DNA from: Candidatus Latescibacterota bacterium
Lineage (GTDB): Bacteria; Latescibacterota; UBA2968; SICM01
Direction of reading: 5' to 3'
NCBI GenBank assembly: GCA_009694805.1
Contig: SICM01000017.1
Location: 1-42,453 of the forward strand
Length of the DNA stretch: 42,453 bases
In this document: positions 6,912-15,852 of the stretch, piece after piece
Position numbering within the stretch: position 1 is the first letter of the stretch
Layout: every line of letters begins with the position of its first letter
The notes under the pieces: generated by a model
Told to the model about the DNA's origin: nothing
Database searches by the model: none
What the model saw: only the letters and a program-made list of their open reading frames with translations
Made by a program: the position numbers and the translations under genes

Positions 6912-6933
6912 CTGAACCTCCTCGGGTGTAAAA

Positions 6934-7004
6934 GCGTGAAACGTGAAGCGTATCTCGTGAAGCGTGAGTCAACGCGAGATACGAGATACGAGATACGAGA
7001 TACG
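6934..7004. repeat. 7-base-period inverted repeat (GAGATAC family)
   Basis: Ten consecutive 7-base blocks run from GCGTGAA/ACGTGAA to four copies of GAGATAC. CGTATCTCG (6949-6957) pairs with CGAGATACG (6975-6983). A T-run follows at 7005 on the plus strand. It lies between cobA/hemD and the STAS gene. The same sequence family recurs at 24159-24225. Confidence 0.85.
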
Positions 7005-7035
7005 TTTTTGCTCCCCTCTGTGCATCTGGGGTTCG

Positions 7036-8601
7036 TCACTTTTTAAGATCCTGAAAGTACCGCTCTATGGCCCGGACCAGGCCGGGGATCGTGACGTCGT
7101 CCGGGTCGGCCTCGGCCACGACGGCGATGCCCTTCTGACGCGCCGTCTGCGAGGTGATCGGCCCGATGGAGGCCCCCCGGACACGGTCCGCCAGATGCCC
7201 CGGAAGGCCGGCCCCGGCCCCGTCCCCCAGCATCTCGACGAAGTGAATGACCGTCGAGGAACTCGTGAACGTGACCAGGTCCACCTCCCCGCTTCGGAAG
7301 CGTTCCCGCAGGCCCTCCAGAGGGGTGTCGGGCGGCGCCGTCCGATAGACGACGACCTCCGTCACCTCGGCCCCCATCCCGGCCAGGGCCTCCGGCAGGA
7401 CCTCGCGGGCCACGGCAGGCCGGGGGAGCAGCACCCGCTTCCCGCGCACGTCCAGCTTTCCGAAGGCCTCGGCCAGAGACTCCGCCACGTTCCGCTCGGG
7501 CCGGAGGTCGGCGCGTAGACCGTAGGCTTCGAGGCGGGAGGCGGTGGCCGGGCCGATGGCGCAGATCTTCACGGAGGCCAGCGCCCGCGCGTCGCGGCCG
7601 GAGGCGAACAACCGGCCCAGGAATCGATCCACGCCGTTCTGGCTGGTGAACGCAATCCAATCAAATTCGCCGATACGCCGGACGGCCTCGTCCACGGGCC
7701 CCCAGTCCTCCGGGTCGTCGATCTGGAGGGTCGGGACCTCGATGACCTCCGCGCCCAGCGCCTCCAGGCGCAGGACGAGGTCACTGGCCTGCTCCCGGCT
7801 ACGGGTGACCACGATGCGCCGGCCGAACAGCGGCCGCGTCTCGAACCAGGAGAGGCGCTCCCGCAGGCGCACGACCTCCCCCACAACGATCAGCGCCGGA
7901 GGCCGGAAGTCCGCCGCGCGAACCTGTTCCGCGATGTCCCCCAGCGTCCCGGTGAGCGTCCGCTGTTCCGGCTTCGTGCCCCACCGGATCAGGGCCACCG
8001 GCGTGGTGGCGGGACGCCCGTGCGCCATCAACTGCCCGGCGATGCGCGGCAGGTTGCGGACGCCCATCAGAAACACCAGGGTGTCCACGCCCGTCGCCAG
8101 CTTTGCGTAATCGATCCCCCCGTCTTCCTCGCCGTCTTCCTCGGTCGCGTCGGCCCTCGGATGACCGGTCACGAACGCGACGCTGCTCGCCCGGTCCCGG
8201 TGGGTGACGGGGATGCCCGCATAGGCCGGGACGGCCACCGCCGACGTCACGCCGGGCACCACCTCAAAAGGCACGCCCGCCTCCGCCAGCGCCTCGCACT
8301 CCTCCCCGCCCCGCCCGAACACGAACGGGTCCCCCCCCTTCAGCCGGACGACCGTCTTTCCCGCCCGCGCCTTCTCGATCAGCAGGCGGTTGATATCCCC
8401 CTGGGGCATCGTGCGGCTGCCCGCCCGGTGGCCCACGTGAATGGCCTCGCAGCCGGGCCGGGCCTCGGCCAGCAGGCGCTCCGGGATCAGGGAATCGTAG
8501 AGGATGCAGTCTGCCGCCCGCAGGCGCTCCAGCCCCTTCACCGTGATGAGGCCCGGGTCGCCCGGCCCCGCGCCTACGAGGTAAACCCTTCCAGTTACCA
8601 C
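7036..8601 (-). CDS. cobA/hemD: uroporphyrinogen-III C-methyltransferase/uroporphyrinogen-III synthase fusion
   Basis: The 521-residue two-domain enzyme starts at GTG. Residues about 1-245 are the SAM-dependent methylase ([18 protein letters not shown] at the N-terminus, [29 protein letters not shown]), which makes precorrin-2. Residues about 255-521 are uroporphyrinogen-III synthase ([38 protein letters not shown]), which closes the tetrapyrrole ring. Such fusions are common in Gram-positive and several other phyla. It is last in the haem operon, 7 bases after hemC. It feeds both haem (HemD) and sirohaem/cobalamin (CobA) branches. Confidence 0.95.
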   Translation of the reverse strand: MVTGRVYLVGAGPGDPGLITVKGLERLRAADCILYDSLIPERLLAEARPGCEAIHVGHRAGSRTMPQGDINRLLIEKARAGKTVVRLKGGDPFVFGRGGEECEALAEAGVPFEVVPGVTSAVAVPAYAGIPVTHRDRASSVAFVTGHPRADATEEDGEEDGGIDYAKLATGVDTLVFLMGVRNLPRIAGQLMAHGRPATTPVALIRWGTKPEQRTLTGTLGDIAEQVRAADFRPPALIVVGEVVRLRERLSWFETRPLFGRRIVVTRSREQASDLVLRLEALGAEVIEVPTLQIDDPEDWGPVDEAVRRIGEFDWIAFTSQNGVDRFLGRLFASGRDARALASVKICAIGPATASRLEAYGLRADLRPERNVAESLAEAFGKLDVRGKRVLLPRPAVAREVLPEALAGMGAEVTEVVVYRTAPPDTPLEGLRERFRSGEVDLVTFTSSSTVIHFVEMLGDGAGAGLPGHLADRVRGASIGPITSQTARQKGIAVVAEADPDDVTIPGLVRAIERYFQDLKK

Positions 8602-8608
8602 ACCCAGA

Positions 8609-9526
8609 TCAACCGCCTCTCAGGATCTCCCTCGCGCCCGCCTTCAGCAGCCGCTCCGCCAGCCCCTTTCCGATCTCCTCCGGGGCTTCCCGCGTGCCTT
8701 CCGAACAGTCTCGGATGACCCGCTTCCCGTCTACCGAGGCGACCACGGCGTCCAGCTTCAGAAACCCGTCCTCGACACGGCCCCACGCCCCGATCGGGAC
8801 CTGGCACCCTCCCCCCAGGGCCTTCAGGAGCGCACGCTCCGCCGTCACGCTGCAATGGGTATCCCCATCATTCAGGACCGACACGGCCTGCAGCGCCTCC
8901 GCGTCGTCGGCCCGGACCTCGATCCCGATGGCCCCCTGCCCCGCGTCCGGCAGGCAGACCGAGAACGGCAGCCGCTCCGTGATCCGGCCCGCCCACCCCA
9001 TCCGCGAGAGGCCGGCCACGGCCAGGACGATGGCATCCAGTCCCTCTGTCTCTAACTTGCGCAGGCGGGTATCCAGGTTTCCCCGCAGGTCTTCCATCCG
9101 CAGGTCAGGCCGGCCGTGCAGCAGCAGGGCCCGCCGCCTCAGGCTCCCGGTCCCGATCCTGGCGCCCTGAGGGAGGGCCTCAAAAGAGGTCGCCGCACGC
9201 GCTATGAGCGCATCCCGGGGGTCCTCTCGCGGGCTCACGGCCCCGAGCGCCAACCCCTCCGGCAGGTCCGTCGGCAGGTCCTTCAGGCTGTGGACGGCGA
9301 GGTCGATCTCCCCGGCCAGGAGCGCCCGCGAGAGCTCTTTCGTGAACACCCCCCGCCCGCCGAGCTGCCCCAGCGGCGTGGTCTGATCCCGGTCCCCGGA
9401 GGTGCGGATGATCTTCAGATCCACCTCGACCCCGGACAGGGGACGCTGCATCGTCGCCTTCGCCCACTCCGCCTGCCAGAGCGCCAGCGGGCTCCCCCGC
9501 GTGCCGATGACCAGTCGCCTGCTCAA
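8609..9526 (-). CDS. hemC: hydroxymethylbilane synthase (porphobilinogen deaminase)
   Basis: The 305-residue product joins four porphobilinogens into hydroxymethylbilane. RRLVIGTRGSPLALWQA opens the protein, and GGGCQVPIGAW carries the Cys that holds the dipyrromethane cofactor. The length is normal. The start is TTG, with GGAGG correctly placed upstream; no ATG fits. It sits between hemA and cobA/hemD in the haem operon. The 39-base gap to hemA is part of a heptad repeat. Confidence 0.96.
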   Translation of the reverse strand: MSRRLVIGTRGSPLALWQAEWAKATMQRPLSGVEVDLKIIRTSGDRDQTTPLGQLGGRGVFTKELSRALLAGEIDLAVHSLKDLPTDLPEGLALGAVSPREDPRDALIARAATSFEALPQGARIGTGSLRRRALLLHGRPDLRMEDLRGNLDTRLRKLETEGLDAIVLAVAGLSRMGWAGRITERLPFSVCLPDAGQGAIGIEVRADDAEALQAVSVLNDGDTHCSVTAERALLKALGGGCQVPIGAWGRVEDGFLKLDAVVASVDGKRVIRDCSEGTREAPEEIGKGLAERLLKAGAREILRGG

Positions 9527-9551
9527 AAAACCTCCAGGAAAGGATTAGGGG

Positions 9552-9649
9552 TCAGGGGTCAGGGGTCAGGGGTCAGGGGTCAGGGTTCGGGAGTCGGAGG
9601 TCTGGAGTTGTGGGGTACCCGGTCCCTGATCCCCGGCCCCCGATCCCTG
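9552..9649. repeat. 7-base-period inverted repeat (TCAGGGG) overlapping hemA 3' end
   Basis: Fourteen 7-base blocks are in register. They include four TCAGGGG, then TCAGGGT, TCGGGAG, TCGGAGG and TCTGGAG, and after a turn GTCCCTG, ATCCCCG, GCCCCCG, ATCCCTG. The first and last groups are complementary in sense and can fold. The hemA stop codon is the complement of a TCA in the second block, so about 27 codons of hemA are repeat sequence. Confidence 0.9.
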
Positions 9650-10903
9650 CTTCTCCCTGAGCCCGAATAGGTAATGAACGGCGTGTACGTGCATCAGGCC
9701 GTCCCCCGATTCAGCCGCCTCCTTCAGGCGGGTCACGGGGCCGTGCAGGATCTTGTTCGTATAGCTCCGCAGCAGGGCCTCGACCCGCTTCTGCTGCTCC
9801 TCGGAGAGCCCGGCCAGTTTGGCGCGCTCCAGTTCCGCCACCATGGTCGCCTCGAACTGCTTCCGGAGGGAGACGATCGTGGGCACGACATCGAGGCTGT
9901 TGAGCCAGGCGTTAAACGCCGCGACCTGCTCCTCGACCATGGCGTGGGCCTTTAAGGCCTCCTGCTCCCGCTTGGCGAGGTTCACCCCCACCACGGACTG
10001 CAGGTCATCGATGTCGTACAGAAACACGTTGTAGAGCTTCCCGATCTCCGGCTCGATGTCCCTCGGCACCGCGATGTCGATCAGGAACATCGGCTCGTTC
10101 CGGCGGCGCTGCATCGCCTGCGCCACGGCGTCCCGGCGGAGGACATACGCGGGGGCGCTGGTCGAACTGACGACGACGTCGGCCTCGTGCAGGCTGGCCA
10201 TGGCCGCGTCGAAGGGGAGGGCATGGCCCCCCACCCGGTCGGCCATCTCCCGGGCCCTTTCGAGCGTGCGACTGGCCACCCGGAGGGAGCGGACGCCGTT
10301 GGCGATCAGGTGCCTGGCCGTCAGTTCGCTCATCTCGCCCGCCCCGATGACCAGGGCCGCGTGTCCCTCCAGGTTTCCGAAGATCTTCTTCGCCAGCTCC
10401 ACGGCCGCGTACGGGACCGACACGGCCCCCGCGCCGATCTCCGTCTCCGTGCGCGCCCGCTTGGAGGCCTCCGTCGCCATCTGAAACAGGCGGTTGAACA
10501 CGACGCCCGTGACCCCCCTGCTCATGGCGGCGACGTGGGCATCCTTCACCTGTCCGGCGATCTGCGGCTCCCCCACGATCATGGAGTCCAGACCGCTGGC
10601 CACCCGGAACAGATGGCGAACGGCCTCGGTCTTGCGCAGGCAGAACAGATGCCCCTCGACGTCGGCGCGGGCCAGGTCGTGAAAGTCGCAGACCCATCCG
10701 ACCAGGACCTCGCGGGCATCGTCGGCATCGTCGGCCACAGCGTAGACCTCGCACCGGTTGCAGGTGGAGACGATGACGCACTCCCGGACCTCCCTGCTCA
10801 GTTGAGAGAGGGCCTCGTCAAGGACGTGGGCCGGGAAGGCCACCCGATCCCGGACGTCTACCGGGGCGGTGTGATGGCTCAGACCGACGACGACGATGGA
10901 CAC
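9566..10903 (-). CDS. hemA: glutamyl-tRNA reductase with repeat-derived C-terminal tail
   Basis: The 445-residue product makes glutamate-1-semialdehyde from Glu-tRNA, the first step of C5 haem synthesis. Visible features are VVGLSHHTAPVDVR at the N-terminus, STCNRCEVYAV with the catalytic Cys, VIGAGEMSELTARHL (NADPH site) and the helical dimerisation domain ending HAVHYLFGLRE. Normal proteins end about there. Here the last ~27 residues (QGPGTPQLQTSDSRTLTPDP and neighbours) are encoded by the heptad repeat and are probably disordered. GTG start with GAGGTGA upstream. First enzyme of the operon after the CcsA-like gene. Confidence 0.96.
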   Translation of the reverse strand: MSIVVVGLSHHTAPVDVRDRVAFPAHVLDEALSQLSREVRECVIVSTCNRCEVYAVADDADDAREVLVGWVCDFHDLARADVEGHLFCLRKTEAVRHLFRVASGLDSMIVGEPQIAGQVKDAHVAAMSRGVTGVVFNRLFQMATEASKRARTETEIGAGAVSVPYAAVELAKKIFGNLEGHAALVIGAGEMSELTARHLIANGVRSLRVASRTLERAREMADRVGGHALPFDAAMASLHEADVVVSSTSAPAYVLRRDAVAQAMQRRRNEPMFLIDIAVPRDIEPEIGKLYNVFLYDIDDLQSVVGVNLAKREQEALKAHAMVEEQVAAFNAWLNSLDVVPTIVSLRKQFEATMVAELERAKLAGLSEEQQKRVEALLRSYTNKILHGPVTRLKEAAESGDGLMHVHAVHYLFGLREKQGSGAGDQGPGTPQLQTSDSRTLTPDP

Positions 10904-10915
10904 GCCGAAATCACC

Positions 10916-11740
10916 TCAGTTCGAAAAAGAATGTCTTCCCGGAAAGAAGATCCCCACGACCGGGAAGGTGAACAGCACGAGCGTGAACCCCACGATGGAC
11001 AGGAACGCCGCCCGCTTCCCGCGCCAGCCCGCCACCGCGCGCGCGCAGAGGTGGGCCGCATAGATCACCCACGCGATCAGTGCCCCGGCGAAGGCAGGCT
11101 CGTTCCAGACCCAGAACTGTCCGCGCACCTGGTGAATCCACGCCGAACTCGCCGCCAGGCCCACGGTCAGAAATGCGAACCCGAACGACGCGGCCCGGCC
11201 GTTGATCTGATCCAGAGTCTGAAGGGGAGGCAGGCGCTTGTAGAAAAATCCCAGATGCTTGGTCTGGATCTCGCCCAGCAGGAAGACGTACATGATGGAA
11301 CTGACCCAGGAGATGGAAAAGGCGGTGTAGGCCAGGATGTTCGAAAACACGTGCGCCTCGAACCACCGGCTCCGGGAGAGGAGGTGAACGGGGATCTCGA
11401 CCTGCCCGAAACCGACGGAGGCAAAGGCATGCAGGACGGTCACGATGGGGGCGACGAGCGCGCCCAGCGCCCGGTCCTTCGTGCTGAGTTCCAGATAGGC
11501 GTAGACGATCACCAGGATCCACGCGCAGGTCGAGAGGACCTCGGGGGTGTTCATGATCGGGACATGGCCGGTGGAGATGGCCCGGAGACCCAGAAGCCCG
11601 GTGTGAAGGACCCACCCGGCGACCAGCAGGGCCGTGGCCGCGCGCCCCACCCGGTCCCGGCGCTCCTGGAAGTTGGCGGCGTAGAGGACCGCTGCCGCAG
11701 CGTAGGTCAGGGGGATGAGGATACGGAGAAAAATCTGCAT
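10916..11740 (-). CDS. CcsA/HemX-family cytochrome c assembly membrane protein
   Basis: The 274-residue polytopic membrane protein has about eight hydrophobic segments. The family core is present, with QFWVWNEPAFAGALIAWVIY in the position of the tryptophan-rich WxWD region of CcsA/CcmC proteins, and conserved His residues in HVPIMNTPEVLS and EAHVFSNILAY. HemX-type members commonly lie just upstream of hemA, as here (12-base gap), and may handle haem or stabilise HemA. The alternative is cytochrome c synthesis, but no other ccs/ccm gene is in the window. The ribosome site before the ATG is weak. Confidence 0.85.
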   Translation of the reverse strand: MQIFLRILIPLTYAAAAVLYAANFQERRDRVGRAATALLVAGWVLHTGLLGLRAISTGHVPIMNTPEVLSTCAWILVIVYAYLELSTKDRALGALVAPIVTVLHAFASVGFGQVEIPVHLLSRSRWFEAHVFSNILAYTAFSISWVSSIMYVFLLGEIQTKHLGFFYKRLPPLQTLDQINGRAASFGFAFLTVGLAASSAWIHQVRGQFWVWNEPAFAGALIAWVIYAAHLCARAVAGWRGKRAAFLSIVGFTLVLFTFPVVGIFFPGRHSFSN

Positions 11741-11813
11741 AGATTATAGATTGTGGCAGCGTAAAGAAGAAATCGTGCTCGGTGATCAGCCCTCACCCAT
11801 CCCCCCCAGTTTC

Positions 11814-13033
11814 CTATTTCATCAAGTAGTCCTCGATGTTCACGTCGTAGCGCTTGGGATCATCGGCCTCCACGATCGTCCGCGCCTCCGGACCCAATGC
11901 CTCATACAGATCGACCACGTAGAGGCTATCCCGGCGCTTTCCGAAGCGCGTGAAGAGGACGCCCACCTTGGGTTTGAGCGAATCCAGCGGGTGGGTCTCG
12001 ATCACGACGCCCATCTCCCCCGTGTTCAGCCTCACGAAGCTGCCGATGGGATAGATGCCGAGGTTCTTGATGAAGACGTCCACGATCTTCGTGTCGAACT
12101 CAGTGCCCCGCCCGTCGAACACCCGGCGAAGGGCGACGTGAGGGGGCAGGCCCGGCTTGTAGGGTCGCGCCGACGTCAGGGCGTCGTAGATGTCCGCCAC
12201 CGCGGCCATGCTCCCAAAAGGGTGCATCTGGTCCCCGGTCAGCCCGTAGGGATAACCGGTGCCGTTGACCTTCTCGTGGTGCTGCACGGCGATGGCGATC
12301 GCCTCCTCCGGGACATTCCCCATCTCGCGCAGGATCTTCTCGCTGTAGACGGGGTGGCTCATGACGACCCTGCGCTCCTCGGGGGTCAGCGGTCCCGGTT
12401 TGTCCAGGATCTCCAGCGGGATCTTCGCCTTGCCGACGTCGTGGAGCAACCCCCCCACCCCGATGACCTCGGCCTCCCTCTCCGTCACCCCCTGGGCGTG
12501 TGCGATGGCCAGCGTCAGGATGCAGACGTTGACGGAGTGGGTGTAGGTGAATTCGCTGTAGTTCTTGAGCGCCGTCAGGCTGAGCAGGGCATCCACGTTC
12601 CGGAAGACGCTCTGGGTGAGGGTCTTGGCCGCGAGGCCCACCTTCTTGACATCGATGCTCCGCCCGGTGGAGGCGTTGCCCATGAACTCCTTGACCACCT
12701 GGATGGAGGCCCCCTTGATCTTGCGGGCGACCTGGATCTCATCCTTGAAGAAGGTCTTGCGTCCGGCCGGGGGCCTGGTGATTGAGGAGGCCTTGAGGGC
12801 GGCGCAGGGGCATTCACCACGCTGCCGCCCGCCACGTCCTTCCCCTTGGAAGTGTCGATGATCACATCCTTGAGCCCCGCCTCCTGCAGCCGCCGGATCT
12901 GGGTTTCAGAGGTGATCAGGATGCCCTTGCCCAGCAGCAGGACGTTCTTGTTCGCTCCCGCCGCCGCCTTCACGTCCATTTCCATGAACATGCCGACCTG
13001 AAGCTGGGAGAGCGATATCTTCTTCTTCGCCAT
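11814..13033 (-). pseudogene. HD-GYP domain phosphodiesterase (DUF3391 N-terminus), interrupted by a frameshift
   Basis: Two frames join into one protein of about 406 residues. The N-terminal part (MAKKKISLSQLQVGMFMEMD...) is a DUF3391-like domain. The C-terminal part has HSVNVCILTLAIAH, LLHDVGKAKIP and HHEKVNGTGYP, the HD and GYP motifs of cyclic-di-GMP phosphodiesterases. The frames meet at a run of five G at 12769-12773; one extra base would restore the reading ...QSPGPPAGRKTFF. This may be a real mutation or a sequencing/assembly error in a homopolymer. A good promoter lies upstream (13099-13127). If intact it would act in the cytoplasm on c-di-GMP signals. Confidence 0.85.
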
Positions 13034-13098
13034 AAAGGAACTGCGTCCTGAACAGACCTGCGGAACAGAGACACGAAACCGGACAGAACCTCTGTTTA

Positions 13099-13127
13099 AC
13101 TATACACAAAACAGGCGTCCGAATCAA
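13099..13127 (-). promoter_or_regulatory. sigma-70-like promoter for the HD-GYP gene
   Basis: Read on the minus strand: TTGATT, 17 bases, TATAGT, about 65 bases before the ATG of the HD-GYP gene. Spacing is ideal and both hexamers are close to consensus. Confidence 0.6.
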
Positions 13128-13155
13128 CGGAAAAGCAGGAAGGCCATCTGGAGGG

Positions 13156-14340
13156 TCACGCGGGGACGATCTTGCCCAGGACGACGGGTCGGGACGCGCC
13201 CGTGACGCGGGGGACGTTGCCCGGCCCCCCGGCCAGGGTCTCGTTGGCCAGGACCGCGAAGGCGAGGGCCTCCTTCGCCTCCGTCGATCCCCCGACCGCC
13301 TCGATCCCCCGGACGCCGGGCAGTCGCGCCCGCAGAGACGCCATCAGGGTCTCATTGTGCGCCCCTCCCCCGCTGACGATCACCCCCTGCACCGGCGCCC
13401 GGACGAACCGGCGCAGGCCGTCCGCCACGCCCTCCGCCGTGAACGCCGTGGCCGTGGCCACGGCATCGGCGTCCGACAGCCCCAGGTCCCTCGCCCGCGC
13501 CAGGAAGGCGTCGGCGTACGCGGCCCCGAAGGCCTCCCGCCCCGTCGATTTGGGAGGCGAAAGGCTGAAAAACGGATGGGCCATCATCTCCGCCAGGAGG
13601 CCCGGATGGACGCGCCCCATCCCTGCCATCCTCCCCCCCTCGTCATAAGAGGCGCGCCCCCCGGTGATCCGGTCCATCAGCCGGTCGATGACCATGTTGC
13701 CGGGGCCCAGGTCGAAGGCATAGACCTCCTCCAGCCCGCAGCCGACGGGGAGGATCGTGACGTTGGCGATGCCCCCCACGTTCAGCATCGCCCGGCCCTC
13801 CGCCTCCGACCGGTAGAGCAGGTAGTCGACCAGCGGGACCAGGGGCGCGCCCTGCCCCCCGGCGGCCACGTCCCGGACCCGGAAGTCCCCGACCGTGATC
13901 ACGCCGGTCCGCTCCGCGATCACGCACGGGTCCCCGACCTGGAGCGTCGAACGCACCGCGTACCCGTGCGCCTCCGCCGGGTCGGGCAGATGGTGGACCG
14001 TCTGGCCGTGCGAGCCGATCAGGTCCACCCCCGCCATCTCCAGGCCGGCCTTCCGGACGACCCGGCGCGCGGCCTCCGCAAACCATTCGCCCAGAAGGGC
14101 GTTCATCCGGCAGACCTGGTCCACCCGCCCGGTCGCCGCGTCGCACAGCGCCAGCACGTCCGCCTTCAGGCCGGGCGGATACGGCAGGCAGTCGAAGGCG
14201 ACCAGCCGGGCCTTCGTCCCGACGCCGTGTCCCGTCACCTCCACGAGCGCCGCGTCGATGCCGTCCGCGGACGTGCCCGACATCAGGCCCACGATCCGCC
14301 GGGAAGGTTTTTGAGCGATACGTAAAAGATGTTGGAGCAT
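13156..14340 (-). CDS. anmK: anhydro-N-acetylmuramic acid kinase
   Basis: The 394-residue product phosphorylates and opens 1,6-anhydroMurNAc for cell-wall recycling. Motifs are GLMSGTSADGIDAALVEV (phosphate 1 region), LIGSHGQTVHHLP, LNVGGIANVT and DLGPGNMVIDRLM, all typical of AnmK. The length is slightly above the usual 360-390. The start is 10 bases after lpdA, so it is the second gene of an lpdA-anmK unit. No murQ or nagZ gene is nearby. Confidence 0.95.
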   Translation of the reverse strand: MLQHLLRIAQKPSRRIVGLMSGTSADGIDAALVEVTGHGVGTKARLVAFDCLPYPPGLKADVLALCDAATGRVDQVCRMNALLGEWFAEAARRVVRKAGLEMAGVDLIGSHGQTVHHLPDPAEAHGYAVRSTLQVGDPCVIAERTGVITVGDFRVRDVAAGGQGAPLVPLVDYLLYRSEAEGRAMLNVGGIANVTILPVGCGLEEVYAFDLGPGNMVIDRLMDRITGGRASYDEGGRMAGMGRVHPGLLAEMMAHPFFSLSPPKSTGREAFGAAYADAFLARARDLGLSDADAVATATAFTAEGVADGLRRFVRAPVQGVIVSGGGAHNETLMASLRARLPGVRGIEAVGGSTEAKEALAFAVLANETLAGGPGNVPRVTGASRPVVLGKIVPA

Positions 14341-14350
14341 CTCATTCTAC

Positions 14351-15748
14351 TCAGATGTGAATCGCCCTGCCCTCGGCGCCCAGCGCGGCCTCCAGGATGG
14401 CCTCGTGGAGCGTGGGGTGGGCGTGAAGCGTCCTCCCGATCTCCGACGTGGTGGCCTCCAGCGTCCGGGCGAGCACGATCTCGGCGATCATCTCCGCCGC
14501 GTCCGACCCCACAATGTGCGCGCCCAGGATCTCGCCATATTTGGCGTCCACCACCAGCTTCACCAGCCCCTCCTGCTCCCCCGCCGCAATCGCCTTGCCG
14601 AGCGCCCGGAACGGGTACCGGCTCACCTTCACGTCGTGCCCCTTCTGCCGCGCCGCCTCCTCCGTCAGCCCCACCGACGCCACCTGCGGCTGGCAGTAGA
14701 TGCAGTTCGGGACGTTCCCGTAGTCCACGCGCGCCTCCTCATCCCCGCCCATCCGCTCCACGGCCACGACCCCTTCGGCCACGGCCACGTGCGCCAGCAA
14801 CGGCGTGGGGATCAGGTCCCCCACGGCGTAGACCCCCTCGGCGGAGGTCCGATAGTTCTCATCCACGGTCACGAACCCCCGCTCCGTCGCCACGCCCGCG
14901 TCGGCCAGCCCCAGGCCCTCGGTGTAGGGGCCGCGCCCCACGGCCACCAGCACCATCTCCGCCTTCAGGGTCTCGGAGGCATCCCCGGAGGAGACCGCCA
15001 CGGACACGGCCTCTGCGTCCAGATCCACGCGCTCCACCTTCGTCCCGGCCCGGATCTGAATCCCCGTCCGGGTGAATGACTTGGCCAGGGTGTCGGCGAT
15101 CTCCCGATCCTCCATCGGCAGGATAGAGGGCAGCATCTCGACCATCGTGACCGCCACGCCGTAGGTGGCCAGCAGGTAGGCGAACTCGGCCGCGATCACC
15201 CCGCCCCCCAGGATCACCATCGACTTCGGCAGAGACTCCAGGACCATCGCCTCGGCGCTCGTGATGATCCGCGCTCCGTCCGGCGTCACGCCCGGAATCG
15301 TCCTGGACGTGGACCCGGTCGCCAGCAGCACCCGCTCTCCCCGCACCTCCTGAAGGACCTTTCCGGCCGGGTCGGCCACGGCCACGGCCTTCCCCGGCGT
15401 CAGACGCCCGTGTCCGGCCACGGTCGTGACCCCGTTCTTCTTGAGGAGGTACTCCACCCCCTTGGTCAGTCGCGTCACCGCGGTGCGGCTCCGCGTGACC
15501 GCCGCCCGGTAGTCCCCGCTCACCTCCCCGCACGAGATGCCGAACTCCCCCGCCCGCCGGAACAGGGACAGGACCTCCGCGTTCCGGAGGAGCGACTTGG
15601 TCGGGATGCACCCCCAGTTCAGGCAGGTGCCGCCCACCCGCTCCCGCTCCACCAGCGCGACCTTCCTCCCGAGCTGCGCAGCCCGGATGGCCGCCGCATA
15701 GCCCCCCGGCCCTCCGCCCACCACGACGAGATCGTAGTCGTTCGCCAT
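14351..15748 (-). CDS. lpdA: dihydrolipoyl dehydrogenase
   Basis: The 465-residue flavoprotein (E3) reoxidises dihydrolipoamide in 2-oxoacid dehydrogenase or glycine cleavage complexes. It shows the FAD fold DLVVVGGGPGGYAAAIRAA, the redox disulfide GTCLNWGCIPTK, the NAD site MVILGGGVIAAEFAYLLA, the second FAD motif YAVGDLI, and the C-terminal HAHPTLHEAI with the catalytic His. I chose the ATG of MANDYDL, preceded by GGGAGGGGAG, over an in-frame upstream start that runs through the AT-rich hairpin. E1 and E2 genes are absent here. Confidence 0.95.
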   Translation of the reverse strand: MANDYDLVVVGGGPGGYAAAIRAAQLGRKVALVERERVGGTCLNWGCIPTKSLLRNAEVLSLFRRAGEFGISCGEVSGDYRAAVTRSRTAVTRLTKGVEYLLKKNGVTTVAGHGRLTPGKAVAVADPAGKVLQEVRGERVLLATGSTSRTIPGVTPDGARIITSAEAMVLESLPKSMVILGGGVIAAEFAYLLATYGVAVTMVEMLPSILPMEDREIADTLAKSFTRTGIQIRAGTKVERVDLDAEAVSVAVSSGDASETLKAEMVLVAVGRGPYTEGLGLADAGVATERGFVTVDENYRTSAEGVYAVGDLIPTPLLAHVAVAEGVVAVERMGGDEEARVDYGNVPNCIYCQPQVASVGLTEEAARQKGHDVKVSRYPFRALGKAIAAGEQEGLVKLVVDAKYGEILGAHIVGSDAAEMIAEIVLARTLEATTSEIGRTLHAHPTLHEAILEAALGAEGRAIHI

Positions 15749-15777
15749 CTCCCCTCCCGCGTTCGTTAAGATGAAAC

Positions 15778-15821
15778 TAAAAATTGCAAACCGGACGGAC
15801 ATCCCAGATTTGCAATTTTTA
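15778..15821. repeat. AT-rich hairpin, 13-bp perfect arms
   Basis: TAAAAATTGCAAA and its exact complement TTTGCAATTTTTA flank an 18-base, GC-rich loop. It lies between the DUF362 gene and lpdA (both leftward). T-runs on both strands would allow terminator action for the upstream (right-hand) transcription. Confidence 0.7.
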
Positions 15822-15852
15822 ACGATCCATTCCCAAATTTATGAATGCTTCT

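Noticed and set aside
11741..11760. TATAAT just before the CcsA/HemX start as the haem operon promoter
   Set aside because: It ends two bases before the ATG, which would place the transcript start inside the gene, and no -35 hexamer fits.
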